Positions 1 to 7,083 of a stretch of DNA of 8,663 nt are shown here, piece by piece. The notes below the pieces were generated by a model. The model saw only the letters and a list, made by a program, of their open reading frames with translations, did not search any database and was not told where the DNA came from. The number at the start of each line of letters is the position of its first letter. Positions within the stretch are counted from its first letter, which is position 1. Made by a program: the position numbers and the translations under genes. The stretch comes from an uncultured Planctomycetaceae bacterium (GTDB taxonomy: Bacteria; Planctomycetota; Planctomycetia; Planctomycetales; Planctomycetaceae): contig CALJUK010000567.1 of the NCBI GenBank assembly GCA_937975745.1, positions 1 to 8,663 of the forward strand. Direction: 5' to 3'.

Positions 1-147
1 ATGGGTTGGAAGTGGGTCGAGGGGAAGATTTACATCCCCACGCCCGAGTCGGAAGCAGAACGGCGAAGGAACCCGCAATTCCAAAGAGAAGAACAGGAAC
101 GGCAGCGTCGACAGAAAATGCTGGCGCAACCCCCGGTCAAGATTTGA
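1..147 (+). CDS. C-terminal end of an unrecognised upstream protein (partial)
   Basis: Frame 1 is open from the first base to a TGA at 145-147, giving 48 residues. It starts with aromatic and basic residues (GWKWVEGKIYIP), then becomes a strongly charged E/R/Q stretch (about residues 16-42) that looks like a coiled or disordered tail, and ends PPVKI. The ATG at position 1 may be an internal methionine of a longer gene cut by the window edge, since no upstream sequence is available to judge a start. A terminator-like hairpin lies 25 bases after the stop, which supports a real gene end here. A competing ORF in another frame (6-239) has arginine- and proline-rich composition typical of a shadow. 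I do not recognise the family and cannot give a function. Confidence 0.45.
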   Translation: MGWKWVEGKIYIPTPESEAERRRNPQFQREEQERQRRQKMLAQPPVKI

Positions 148-172
148 TCCCCGGTCTATCGGCGGGGCCAAC

Positions 173-192
173 TCCAGTCGCACACGACTGGA
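173..192 (+). terminator. Hairpin after the upstream gene
   Basis: A perfect 8-bp inverted repeat, TCCAGTCG / CGACTGGA, is separated by a 4-base loop (CACA). It lies 25 bases after the stop at 147 and about 200 bases before the vWA gene. No T-run follows, so it is not a textbook intrinsic terminator. It could instead be an mRNA 3'-end stabiliser or a chance palindrome. Confidence 0.4.
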
Positions 193-392
193 CCGCCAAA
201 GTCAGCAGACCGCTGGCTCTGACGGGACCGACCGCGTAGAATTTTGGTGTTCCCTGACTGACAATTTGGTGCCCATCGGCGGTCGACATTCGGCAGATTT
301 TCCCTCGGCCGTCGGTAGGCTAGAAGAACAGCCACACGGTTGAGACTGATTGCATCACGTTTTTTCGTTCCCCCTCAACGATAAGTTTGCTC

Positions 393-2258
393 ATGTCTAA
401 ACTCGGCAACTATTCCGCCTACATTGTTTCGGCCGTTGTCCACCTCATCGTGCTGGGAGTGATGGCGGCGATCCAATTGAATCTGATCCAGGAGAATCCG
501 GACATTCTGCTGGAAACCGTCTTCTCCGAAGAGCGGGACCAGCAGGAATTCACTCAGGAACTGGAAGAAACAACGGAAGCGGCCGATTCGATCAATGTCA
601 TCCCCGGTGGCGTCATCTCGACGGCTGTAGGAGCGACGGCGGCACCGTCGGTGTCGCAGACGAAGATCGAAACCTCCGAAAGTCTCAAAGAGCCCGAAGT
701 CCGTGTGAACGTCGGCGAGTTCACTCTCCCCGGCGATGCCATGTTGGGAGAGGATCTCGGCGAAGCCGAGGTGACCGGCGAAACGGGTGCCGTCGTCGAC
801 GGGTACGGGGCCGCCATGGGGCGGATGACCATGGAAATTCTCCGCATGATGCGCGAGTCGAGAGTCCTTGTCGTCTGGCTGTTCGACGAATCGGAAAGTA
901 TGAAGGACGACCAGAAGGAAATTGCTGGCAACTTCCAGAAAATTTACGAAGAACTGGGAATCGCCTCCACGCAGGACAAGAACCTCCGCCGCAATGACGA
1001 CATTCTGCTGACCGCCGTCCATTCCTACGGGAAGGATTTGCACGACATCACACCCAAGCCGACGGCGGACACCAAGGAAGTCAAAGAGGCCATCAATAAG
1101 ATTCAGATCGACGAGAGCGGATTGGAAAACACCTGCCAATCCATCATGGCGGTTCTAGAAAAGTATCGCACGATGGCCGCCCGGAACGACCGCAAGCTGG
1201 TTGTGATTGTCGTTTCCGACGAGAGCGGCAGCGACGGCCAATACGTGGAAGAAGTCATCCACCGTTCACAGCGGGCGCGGGCTCCCATTTATTTCATGGG
1301 ACGCGAGGCAGTATTTGGCTATCCGTATGCTCGCATCCGTTGGGTCGACCCGGTTTACAACCTGACGCATTGGTTGACCATTGATCGTGGCCCGGAGACC
1401 GGCTTCCCGGAATGTCTTCAGTTTGACGGGCTGGGGCCGCGGTATGATGCTTTCTCAAGCGGTTTCGGTCCGTACGAACAGGTCCGTATTGCCCGCGAGA
1501 CGGGCGGCATCTTCTTTCTGCTGCCCGGCGAAGAAGAAGATCTGACCGGCCCGGGTGCTCACGAAGCCCGGCGATATCGCGATCTGGAAATGAAAGAGTA
1601 CCGCCCGTTGCTGCTCCCCCGACAGGAGTATGAAAAGGAACGCAACGCAAGCAAATTCCGCCGCACGATATGGGAAGTGATCGTGGTGCTCAATCCGCAT
1701 CTCGACAAGGAACTCAACGTCCGCGAATGGCACTACCCGACCGATCCGGTGGAGTTTGCCAAGGTCGGCCGCGAAAACTTCCAGAAGGCCGTCCGGGCCA
1801 TGCAATTGCTCAACAAGGCCAATGTCACGCTCAACAGCATCGAGCCACTCCGCGAGAAAGAGGCCTCGCCACGGTGGCGCGCCGCATTCGATCTCATGAA
1901 AGCCCAGATCCTGGCCTACCGAGTCCGTCTGTTCCAGTATCTGGTCGCATTGGACAATCATCAGAAGAATAAGCCGCAGGTGACCAAGAAGGAAAGCAAC
2001 GAGTGGAACCTCCGCCGCGTCCCGAAGATGCTGGAGCCCGATGAGGCCCAGGTTAAAGCGTCAAAGGTCGACACGGCCGAACTGAAGAAGCAGGAAGACG
2101 AGGCTCGCAAGCTGTTTCAGTTCGTCATGAAGGAGCATCCGGGAACGCCGTGGGCCGCCCGTGCGAAGTGGGAATCGGACCGGGGCTTCGGGATGGAGTT
2201 CGTCGAGAACTTCCATAATCCCAACTACACCAAGATCTCGAAGCTGCCGAAGTACTGA
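393..2258 (+). CDS. Membrane-anchored von Willebrand factor A (vWA) domain protein
   Basis: This 621-residue protein probably sits in the inner membrane with its bulk outside the cytoplasm. Residues about 9-29 form one hydrophobic segment (AYIVSAVVHLIVLGVMAAI), resembling the N-terminal anchor of TonB-type proteins. An acidic, low-complexity linker follows (about 40-140). The vWA domain begins about residue 155 with strand VLVVWLF and a complete MIDAS metal-site motif DESES (165-169). Thr247 (ENTCQS) and Asp276 (VVIVVSDESG) are candidates for the other MIDAS ligands. The C-terminal third (about 400-600) is charged and helical and ends near residue 580 with a KEHPGTPWAARAKWE segment like the end of a TPR-type helix. 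ATG 393 was chosen over an in-frame TTG at 387 because it sits directly before the anchor; neither has a clear Shine-Dalgarno sequence. vWA domains bind protein partners through a metal ion; the partner here is unknown. The gene stands alone, convergent with glpK. Confidence 0.85.
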   Translation: MSKLGNYSAYIVSAVVHLIVLGVMAAIQLNLIQENPDILLETVFSEERDQQEFTQELEETTEAADSINVIPGGVISTAVGATAAPSVSQTKIETSESLKEPEVRVNVGEFTLPGDAMLGEDLGEAEVTGETGAVVDGYGAAMGRMTMEILRMMRESRVLVVWLFDESESMKDDQKEIAGNFQKIYEELGIASTQDKNLRRNDDILLTAVHSYGKDLHDITPKPTADTKEVKEAINKIQIDESGLENTCQSIMAVLEKYRTMAARNDRKLVVIVVSDESGSDGQYVEEVIHRSQRARAPIYFMGREAVFGYPYARIRWVDPVYNLTHWLTIDRGPETGFPECLQFDGLGPRYDAFSSGFGPYEQVRIARETGGIFFLLPGEEEDLTGPGAHEARRYRDLEMKEYRPLLLPRQEYEKERNASKFRRTIWEVIVVLNPHLDKELNVREWHYPTDPVEFAKVGRENFQKAVRAMQLLNKANVTLNSIEPLREKEASPRWRAAFDLMKAQILAYRVRLFQYLVALDNHQKNKPQVTKKESNEWNLRRVPKMLEPDEAQVKASKVDTAELKKQEDEARKLFQFVMKEHPGTPWAARAKWESDRGFGMEFVENFHNPNYTKISKLPKY

Positions 2259-2293
2259 CGGTTGGTGGGAACGCGACTTGTGCCCCTTCCGAC

Positions 2294-2325
2294 GCTCGCA
2301 TGTCGGGGGGCTCGCATGTTGGGAC
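2294..2325. repeat. Imperfect 16-bp tandem repeat in the vWA/glpK spacer
   Basis: Two adjacent 16-base units begin GCTCGCATGT (2294-2303 and 2310-2319) and then diverge slightly. They lie in the 140-base spacer between convergent genes, followed by the 8-bp palindrome CACCGGTG at 2330-2337. No function is evident; the spacer may contain a dispersed intergenic repeat, which only a genome search could show. Confidence 0.5.
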
Positions 2326-2369
2326 AGCCCACCGGTGCCAGGACGTTGTTCTCGCTTCTGGGTCACAAT

Positions 2370-2407
2370 CGTGCCCAGCTTACACGCGCGTGCCCAGCTT
2401 ACACGCG
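2370..2407. repeat. Perfect 19-bp tandem duplication over the glpK stop codon
   Basis: The unit CGTGCCCAGCTTACACGCG occurs at 2370-2388 and again, without any gap or mismatch, at 2389-2407. The second copy contains the end of glpK on the minus strand, including its TAA stop (2399-2401). The other copy therefore carries a second GTGTAA just beyond the gene. The junction creates a 10-bp palindrome, CACGCGCGTG, at 2383-2392. This could be a slippage duplication or part of a repeat family. Confidence 0.9.
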
Positions 2408-3880
2408 GGCTTGGCGAACGGCTTGTTTCCAGCCTGCGTAGGCAGAATCCATCGCCTCGTGTGACACGGCCGGATCGAACCGCTGGTCCAGTTTCCAATG
2501 TCCGGCGACGTCGTCCAGGTCACGCCAGAAACCGACGGCAAGTCCCGCCAAATACGCCGCCCCAAGAGCCGTCGTCTCCTGCACGGCAGGACGGACCACG
2601 GGGACACCCAGCAGATCGGCCTGAAACTGCATGAGCAAGTTGTTGGCCGAGACACCGCCATCCACTTTCAACTCGGCCAAGTCGAGGCCGGCATCCGCCT
2701 GCATCGCTTCCAAGACATCTCGTGACTGGTAAGCAATCGATTCCAACGCGGCCCGCACCAGGTGGGCCCGATTACTTCCTCGTGTCAGCCCGACAATCGT
2801 CCCTCGTGCCGACGAGTCCCAATAGGGGGCCCCCAGGCCGACAAAAGCGGGCACGACGTACACGCCAGCCGTCCATTCCACCGACCGGGCGAGGACTTCC
2901 GACTCGGCCGACGAGGGGAGCAGACCAAACACGTCCCGCAGCCATTGAATGACAGCCCCGCCAATGAAGATCGATCCTTCGAGGCAATACGTGATCTGAT
3001 CTCCGATCTTCCAGCCGACCGTCGTAATCAACCCATGTTCGGACGCAACGGGTGCCGTCCCCGTATTCAGCAGCAGGAAGCAGCCGGTGCCGTACGTGTT
3101 CTTGGCGGAACCGCGTGAAAAACACGCCTGCCCGAACGTGGCCGCCTGCTGATCGCCAGCAACGCCCCCAATTGGAACGGCGTGGCCGAGAAACGACGGA
3201 TCGGTCTCCCCCAGAATTTCGGATGAACCGCGCAGCGCAGGGAGCATCTTCCGGGGGACATCGAGCAGTTGAAGCAACTCGTCGTCCCAGTCCTGCGTGT
3301 GAATGTTGTACAACAGCGTGCGGCTGGCATTGCTAGGGTCGGTGACATGCAACCGTCCGCCCGACATTCGCCAGATCAGGAACGAGTCGATCGTGCCAAA
3401 CAGAATCTCCCCCCGCTCGGCACGTTCTCGCAGCCCGGGCGTCTGATCCAGCAGGTATTTGATCTTTGTCCCGGAAAAGTACGCATCCAGAAGGAGTCCT
3501 GTCTTGCTGCGAAACGTCGGCTCCAGTCCGTCGGCTTTCAGTCGGTCGCACAACGGAGCGGTCACTCGGCTCTGCCAGACGATCGCGTTGCCGACCGGAC
3601 GTCCAGAATCCCGCTCCCACAAGACAGTTGTCTCGCGCTGATTGGTGACCCCAATCGCCGCCAGGTCAGTGGGGTCAACGCCAGCCTTTGCCAGGGCCTT
3701 CCTGGCGACGGCGTGCTGCGTGCTCCAGATCTCCTCCGGATCGTGCTCGACGTGACCGGGTTGAGGGTAGATCTGTTGGAACTCCCTCTGGTCCATCGAG
3801 ACGGCCTGTCCACCATGATCGAACAGAATCGCCCGACTGGAGGTCGTCCCCTGGTCAATCGCGAGCACGTGTGTCGCCAC
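2399..3880 (-). CDS. glpK: Glycerol kinase (FGGY family)
   Basis: This 493-residue cytoplasmic enzyme phosphorylates glycerol with ATP to sn-glycerol 3-phosphate. The length matches the family. It opens with the phosphate-binding segment AIDQGTTSSRAILFD (7-21). Glycerol-contact residues of the E. coli enzyme are matched: Arg82-Glu83 (TNQRETT), Tyr134 (DAYFSGTK) and Asp243-Gln244 (GVAGDQQAA). The C-terminal FGGY signature VDGGVSANNLLMQFQ is at about 407-421, and the ATP-side glycine motif YGTGCF at about 263. The start is GTG at 3880, because residues before it do not match the family and an AAGGA lies 9 bases upstream. The gene follows the sulfatase and is probably co-transcribed with it; in the ancestral arrangement the gap was only 23 bases. 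No glycerol facilitator, dehydrogenase or regulator is adjacent. The stop codon lies within a 19-bp tandem duplication. Small variation: the first FGGY signature ends KIKY where KxKW is usual. Confidence 0.96.
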   Translation of the reverse strand: MATHVLAIDQGTTSSRAILFDHGGQAVSMDQREFQQIYPQPGHVEHDPEEIWSTQHAVARKALAKAGVDPTDLAAIGVTNQRETTVLWERDSGRPVGNAIVWQSRVTAPLCDRLKADGLEPTFRSKTGLLLDAYFSGTKIKYLLDQTPGLRERAERGEILFGTIDSFLIWRMSGGRLHVTDPSNASRTLLYNIHTQDWDDELLQLLDVPRKMLPALRGSSEILGETDPSFLGHAVPIGGVAGDQQAATFGQACFSRGSAKNTYGTGCFLLLNTGTAPVASEHGLITTVGWKIGDQITYCLEGSIFIGGAVIQWLRDVFGLLPSSAESEVLARSVEWTAGVYVVPAFVGLGAPYWDSSARGTIVGLTRGSNRAHLVRAALESIAYQSRDVLEAMQADAGLDLAELKVDGGVSANNLLMQFQADLLGVPVVRPAVQETTALGAAYLAGLAVGFWRDLDDVAGHWKLDQRFDPAVSHEAMDSAYAGWKQAVRQARV

Positions 3881-3889
3881 GGCAGAAGA

Positions 3890-3894
3890 TCCTT
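3890..3894 (-). promoter_or_regulatory. Shine-Dalgarno site of glpK
   Basis: AAGGA on the minus strand lies 9 bases before the GTG at 3880 and decides the start. The open frame continues upstream for 77 codons without glycerol-kinase similarity. The site lies just past the displaced sulfatase stop at 3904. Confidence 0.7.
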
Positions 3895-3903
3895 GCGTCG
3901 CTG

Positions 3904-3960
3904 CTATTCGAGAGATTGGGTCAATTCCTGCCAGCGGGCACGCAACTTCGCCAGCTGTTC
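3904..3960 (-). pseudogene. Out-of-frame remnant of the sulfatase C-terminus
   Basis: Read in the frame beginning at 3960, this stretch gives EQLAKLRARWQELTQSLE followed by TAG (3904-3906). That is the typical amphipathic C-terminal helix of planctomycete sulfatases, normally placed shortly after the FDL..D..ET.N motif that ends the intact reading frame. In the actual sulfatase frame the same bases read as an unrelated tail ending at 3921. The best explanation is a net loss of 3n+1 bases near 3960. It could also be an assembly error. Confidence 0.65.
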
Positions 3961-5342
3961 GGCGTTTCGTGCGAATCGGTCGGAAGATCGAACAGTTCTT
4001 CGTACACGGGCGACACCGAAGTGTACCGCGTGTACTTCCAGCGTTTCGTCCGCACTCCTTCCGACATGGGAATCCGCGCGTGGCGAAAGCGGTGCTCGTA
4101 CAGAAAGTCATCCCGCCAGTCGGTCGCTTCCCCCCGAATCAAGGGGAGCAGGCTCGTTCCTTGCATCACGTCCGGGACCGCCACGCCAGCCAGTTCGCAA
4201 ATTGTCGGGGCAATGTCAATATTCAAAACCAACTCGTCGATCGATTTGACAAACTTGCCTTTCGGCAGCCGCGGATCGTAGATCAGCAACGGCAGGCGGA
4301 TCGACTCTTCATGCATGTACCACTTGCCCGCCAGCCCATGTTCTCCCAGATAGAATCCGTTGTCCGAAGTGAAAATAATCACTGTGTTCTGGTCGAGCCC
4401 CTGTTTGCGGAGGACTTCGCGAAGGCGACCGACGACGTCGTCGACACCCGTGACCAGTCGATAGTAATCCTTGACCGACCGTTGATACTTGGCCGCCGTC
4501 TCAAATCGAATCACCCAGCGGTTCCGCGCTTCGGAGTTTTGCAGAAACGTCGGAAGGGCCGCGAAGTCTTCGGGTGTCGAGACGGCCGCCGGCGGAATCG
4601 TGATATCACTGTAGAGACTGTTGTACTGCTCGGCCGGTTGGAAGGGCCACGGCTCGCCGCCCTGACATTGTGCGGCCTTGGTGTAGAGTTGCAGCAGAAA
4701 CGGAGTCCCCGCCGGATTGGATTCGATGAACTCGACTGCCTGGCCACCAAGCCGGCCGGTCAAGTGCGGCCCACCGCCCGTGACACCAATGGGCTGCGTC
4801 TTATCCCGCGTCTCGTAGTACCGTCCCTGTCCGGCATAGCCTCGCCAATAGTCGTACTGGTCGACTGGTGGCGGGCCACCCAGCCCCCACTTTCCGACGA
4901 TGCCACAACGATAGCCGACAGCTCGCAGGCGGCTGACAAACGTGTTTTGGAATTGTTCGGGAGAAAGTGGCTGACCGAAACCATTAATCCGATGCCGGCG
5001 TTCGTACTGTCCCGTGATAAAACTCGCCCGGCTGATCGCACAAATGGACGTCGTGCAGAACATGTTGCGGAAGATCGAGCCTTCCGCGGCCAGTTCGTCC
5101 AGATGAGGCGTCCGGATGTTGCTGTTCCCCATACAGCCCAGCGCGTCCCATCGCTGATCGTCGGTGAGGACAAACAGAATATTCGGTCGCGCGGCCTCCG
5201 CGGCAATGACACGCGTCTGCAGGCTGTTCAACACGATGCAGCAGACCACGCAGACAACAAGTCTCGACCACCAAGCCGGGCTGCGCGACGGTCTTTTGTC
5301 TAATGTTTCGAACAGTCGAGAGCGTCGTGTCATTCCTGGCAT
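3921..5342 (-). CDS. Secreted sulfatase (formylglycine-dependent, S1 type), frameshifted C-terminus
   Basis: This enzyme hydrolyses sulfate esters, probably of polysaccharides, outside the cytoplasm. From ATG 5342 it has 473 residues. A hydrophobic core at about 28-42 (LVVCVVCCIVLNSL) and VIAAEA form a signal peptide. Calcium-site Asp61-Asp62 (TDDQRWDALGC) is followed by the active-site motif SICAISRASFITG. Cys101 would become formylglycine and Arg105 is in place, but the usual Pro of CxPxR is Ile. The second metal region TSDNGFYLGEHGLAGKW has Asp327-Asn328 and Lys340. The FDLPTDSHETPN motif near the end normally leads into a helical tail. Here it reads on as 11 unrelated residues to TGA 3921, while the expected tail persists in another frame to 3904. 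ATG 5342 has AAGGA 11 bases upstream; ATG 5372 and 5333 are alternatives with poorer sites. It is probably the first gene of an operon with glpK. The substrate is not predictable from sequence alone. Confidence 0.93.
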   Translation of the reverse strand: MPGMTRRSRLFETLDKRPSRSPAWWSRLVVCVVCCIVLNSLQTRVIAAEAARPNILFVLTDDQRWDALGCMGNSNIRTPHLDELAAEGSIFRNMFCTTSICAISRASFITGQYERRHRINGFGQPLSPEQFQNTFVSRLRAVGYRCGIVGKWGLGGPPPVDQYDYWRGYAGQGRYYETRDKTQPIGVTGGGPHLTGRLGGQAVEFIESNPAGTPFLLQLYTKAAQCQGGEPWPFQPAEQYNSLYSDITIPPAAVSTPEDFAALPTFLQNSEARNRWVIRFETAAKYQRSVKDYYRLVTGVDDVVGRLREVLRKQGLDQNTVIIFTSDNGFYLGEHGLAGKWYMHEESIRLPLLIYDPRLPKGKFVKSIDELVLNIDIAPTICELAGVAVPDVMQGTSLLPLIRGEATDWRDDFLYEHRFRHARIPMSEGVRTKRWKYTRYTSVSPVYEELFDLPTDSHETPNSWRSCVPAGRN

Positions 5343-5372
5343 GCAATCAGTAATCCTTGGGGAAAAGACCAT

Positions 5373-5382
5373 TCACCGGTGA
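5373..5382. promoter_or_regulatory. Perfect 10-bp palindrome in the sulfatase leader
   Basis: TCACCGGTGA is fully self-complementary and lies between the predicted sulfatase -10 box and the ATG at 5342. It could be a regulator half-site pair just downstream of the transcription start. It is short enough to be chance. Confidence 0.3.
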
Positions 5383-5393
5383 GATGACCCGGA

Positions 5394-5416
5394 CCGTTAT
5401 CATACCGTAGTAACGG
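5394..5416 (-). promoter_or_regulatory. Candidate sulfatase promoter -10 box inside an inverted repeat
   Basis: The minus strand carries TATGAT at 5404-5399, matching TATAAT in 5 of 6 bases, about 57 bases before ATG 5342. Its -35 region is weak. The box is embedded in the inverted repeat CCGTTA (5394-5399) / TAACGG (5411-5416), an arrangement expected where a repressor covers the promoter. The assignment rests on pattern only. Confidence 0.35.
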
Positions 5417-5524
5417 CCAGATTGCATTCAGCGTTGTTCGCCTGCCAGCCTTCATCGAACCGGTGGAAGTTCGCGGACTTCGATAAAGAATGGACGAGGT
5501 TACGGCCAAGCCGCAGCATCCATC

Positions 5525-5553
5525 TTGACCAACGCCGGTCTACAGTTGATACT
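5525..5553 (+). promoter_or_regulatory. Candidate sigma70-type promoter for the PIN-PhoH gene
   Basis: TTGACC (5525-5530) matches the -35 consensus in 5 of 6 bases. After a 17-base spacer, GATACT (5548-5553) matches the -10 consensus in 4 of 6. Transcription would begin near 5560, leaving a leader of about 50 bases before ATG 5613. Confidence 0.45.
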
Positions 5554-5612
5554 TCCCGCAGAGGTTGTGTCACGGAAGACCAAGGGTTGCGATTGATCGC
5601 ACGGAGACCTTG

Positions 5613-6953
5613 ATGTCGGACAAACCCGTTTCGGTTGAACCGAAGTTGTTCGTTCTCGACACGAACGTCATCCTTCACGACTCCCGCTGCATTCTCAACT
5701 TCGAAGAGAATGACGTTGCCATCCCGATCACCGTTCTTGAAGAACTGGATCGGTTCAAGAAGGGCAACGAGGATATCAACTTCCAGGCGCGTGAGTTTCT
5801 CCGCCAGCTGGACGAGCTCACCGGAGATGTCCTTTCCGTGGAAGGGGCTCGGCTGGGTGCCGGACGCGGCCGAATCCGCGTCTTGCTGGGAGGTCCTCCT
5901 CAGCCGGCTTTGGAGCGGGTCTTTCTGCAGGATCTTCCCGACCACCGCATTCTCAATACGGCATTGGCCGATCAAACCGGTTCGCCGAATCGGCGGACGA
6001 TTCTCGTGACGCAAGACACGAACCTGCGGATGAAGGCCAAATCGGTCGGTCTGATTGCCCAGGACTACTCCACCGACAAGGTCGAAAGCTTCGATAAGCT
6101 GTATACCGGCAAGCGGATCGTCACCGACATGGCGAGCACACTGATTGACCGCTTCTACGACGGGGATGGCCATGTCGATGCCTCTTTTCTGGAGGATGTC
6201 CCCTCACCAATTGCAAACGAGAACTTCATCCTCCGCAACGGATCGAAGTCTGTCTTGGCGACGTATCGCTCACTTCCCCGGCAGTACGCGCGTGTTGAAC
6301 GATCAACGGCGTATGGCGTTACGCCCCGCAACGCGGAACAGGCCTTCGCACTGAAGGCGTTGTTAAACGACGATGTCAAACTCGTGACACTCGCTGGCAA
6401 GGCTGGCTCCGGGAAGACACTGCTGGCGTTGGCCGCCGCATTAGAATGCCGTTCCCGCTACCGTCAGATCATGCTGGCCCGGCCGGTTGTTCCACTGAGC
6501 AATCGCGACCTCGGTTTTCTACCGGGGGACATTTCAGCGAAGCTCGATCCGTACATGCAGCCGCTCTTCGATAATCTCTCTGTCATCCGACATGAGCATT
6601 CCGACCGCGAGGCCGGCGCCAAAGTCCAGGAGATGCTGGAGAACGGCAAGCTGGAGATTTCGCCGCTGTCCTATATCCGGGGGCGGAGCCTGCAGCGAAT
6701 TTTCTTCATCGTGGATGAGGCGCAGAATCTGACGCCACATGAGATTAAGACCATCATCACGCGAGCTGGCGAGGGGACGAAGATCGTCTTCACTGGGGAC
6801 ATCAACCAGATCGATCACCCGTATCTGGACTCCCTGTCCAACGGGCTGAGCTATCTAATCAACCGGATGATGGGCCAGCCGATTTACTCCCACGTGACAC
6901 TTGAGAAGGGGGAGAGATCTCCCCTCGCGGAACTTGCCAGCGACCTGCTGTAG
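5613..6953 (+). CDS. phoH: PIN domain-PhoH family ATPase
   Basis: This 446-residue cytoplasmic protein fuses a PIN-type RNase domain to a PhoH ATPase. The PIN part (about 10-150) starts KLFVLDTNVILHDS; Asp16, Glu44 and Asp135 (VTQDTN) are candidate metal-binding acids. After a linker, the PhoH part (about 238-446) has Walker A GKAGSGKT (262-269), the PhoH-typical PVVPLSNRDLGFLPGD (291-306), Walker B IFFIVDEAQN (363-372) and the sensor-like FTGDINQIDHPYLD (393-406). This is the layout of YlaK- and PhoH2-type proteins. Mycobacterial PhoH2 is described as an RNA helicase and RNase, so RNA turnover is a reasonable inference. The PIN active site appears intact. ATG 5613 is preceded by GGAG with a 6-base gap, and residues from an in-frame upstream ATG (5565) have no PIN character. 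It is transcribed alone, divergent from the sulfatase. An inverted repeat GGGGAG/CTCCCC (6909-6924) lies within its last codons. Confidence 0.93.
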   Translation: MSDKPVSVEPKLFVLDTNVILHDSRCILNFEENDVAIPITVLEELDRFKKGNEDINFQAREFLRQLDELTGDVLSVEGARLGAGRGRIRVLLGGPPQPALERVFLQDLPDHRILNTALADQTGSPNRRTILVTQDTNLRMKAKSVGLIAQDYSTDKVESFDKLYTGKRIVTDMASTLIDRFYDGDGHVDASFLEDVPSPIANENFILRNGSKSVLATYRSLPRQYARVERSTAYGVTPRNAEQAFALKALLNDDVKLVTLAGKAGSGKTLLALAAALECRSRYRQIMLARPVVPLSNRDLGFLPGDISAKLDPYMQPLFDNLSVIRHEHSDREAGAKVQEMLENGKLEISPLSYIRGRSLQRIFFIVDEAQNLTPHEIKTIITRAGEGTKIVFTGDINQIDHPYLDSLSNGLSYLINRMMGQPIYSHVTLEKGERSPLAELASDLL

Positions 6954-6987
6954 CGCTGGGATGCGGCAGAGCGTGTGACGGTTCGCT

Positions 6988-7010
6988 GTGTCGGTGAATT
7001 GGTCCGACAC
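6988..7010 (+). terminator. Weak hairpin between convergent phoH and lipoprotein genes
   Basis: GTGTCGG (6988-6994) and CCGACAC (7004-7010) form a 7-bp stem with a 9-base loop, 34 bases after the phoH stop. There is no T-run on either side. An alternative pairing of AGCGTGT (6970-6976) with ACACGCT (7007-7013) overlaps it. It may serve as a shared 3' end for the convergent genes. Confidence 0.3.
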
Positions 7011-7083
7011 GCTGACTTGGCGTCAACCGGCCCTCACGCGAACCGACCATCACAATGGGGCTCGATGTCACCACTTTAAGCGG

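Noticed and set aside
375..1139. Long minus-strand ORF (254 codons) opposite the vWA gene
   Set aside because: It mirrors the codon pattern of a clearly real gene with a membrane anchor and MIDAS motif. Its product has no recognisable domain, so it is an antisense shadow.
2161..2634. 157-codon plus-strand ORF across the vWA/glpK boundary
   Set aside because: It overlaps both real genes and the repeat spacer. Its Arg/Pro/Ser-rich product is typical of a shadow frame.
3881..4111. N-terminal extension of glycerol kinase to ATG 4111
   Set aside because: These 77 residues overlap the sulfatase in another frame and lack family similarity. GTG 3880 has a good SD and gives the normal length.
3969..5303. 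444-codon plus-strand ORF opposite the sulfatase
   Set aside because: It lies wholly antisense to a protein with all sulfatase motifs. The product is Arg/Pro/Gln-rich without a family pattern. Length alone reflects biased third codon positions.
6909..6924. GGGGAG/CTCCCC hairpin as a terminator of phoH
   Set aside because: It lies inside the coding sequence before the stop and lacks a T-run, so it is more likely a coincidence of codons.
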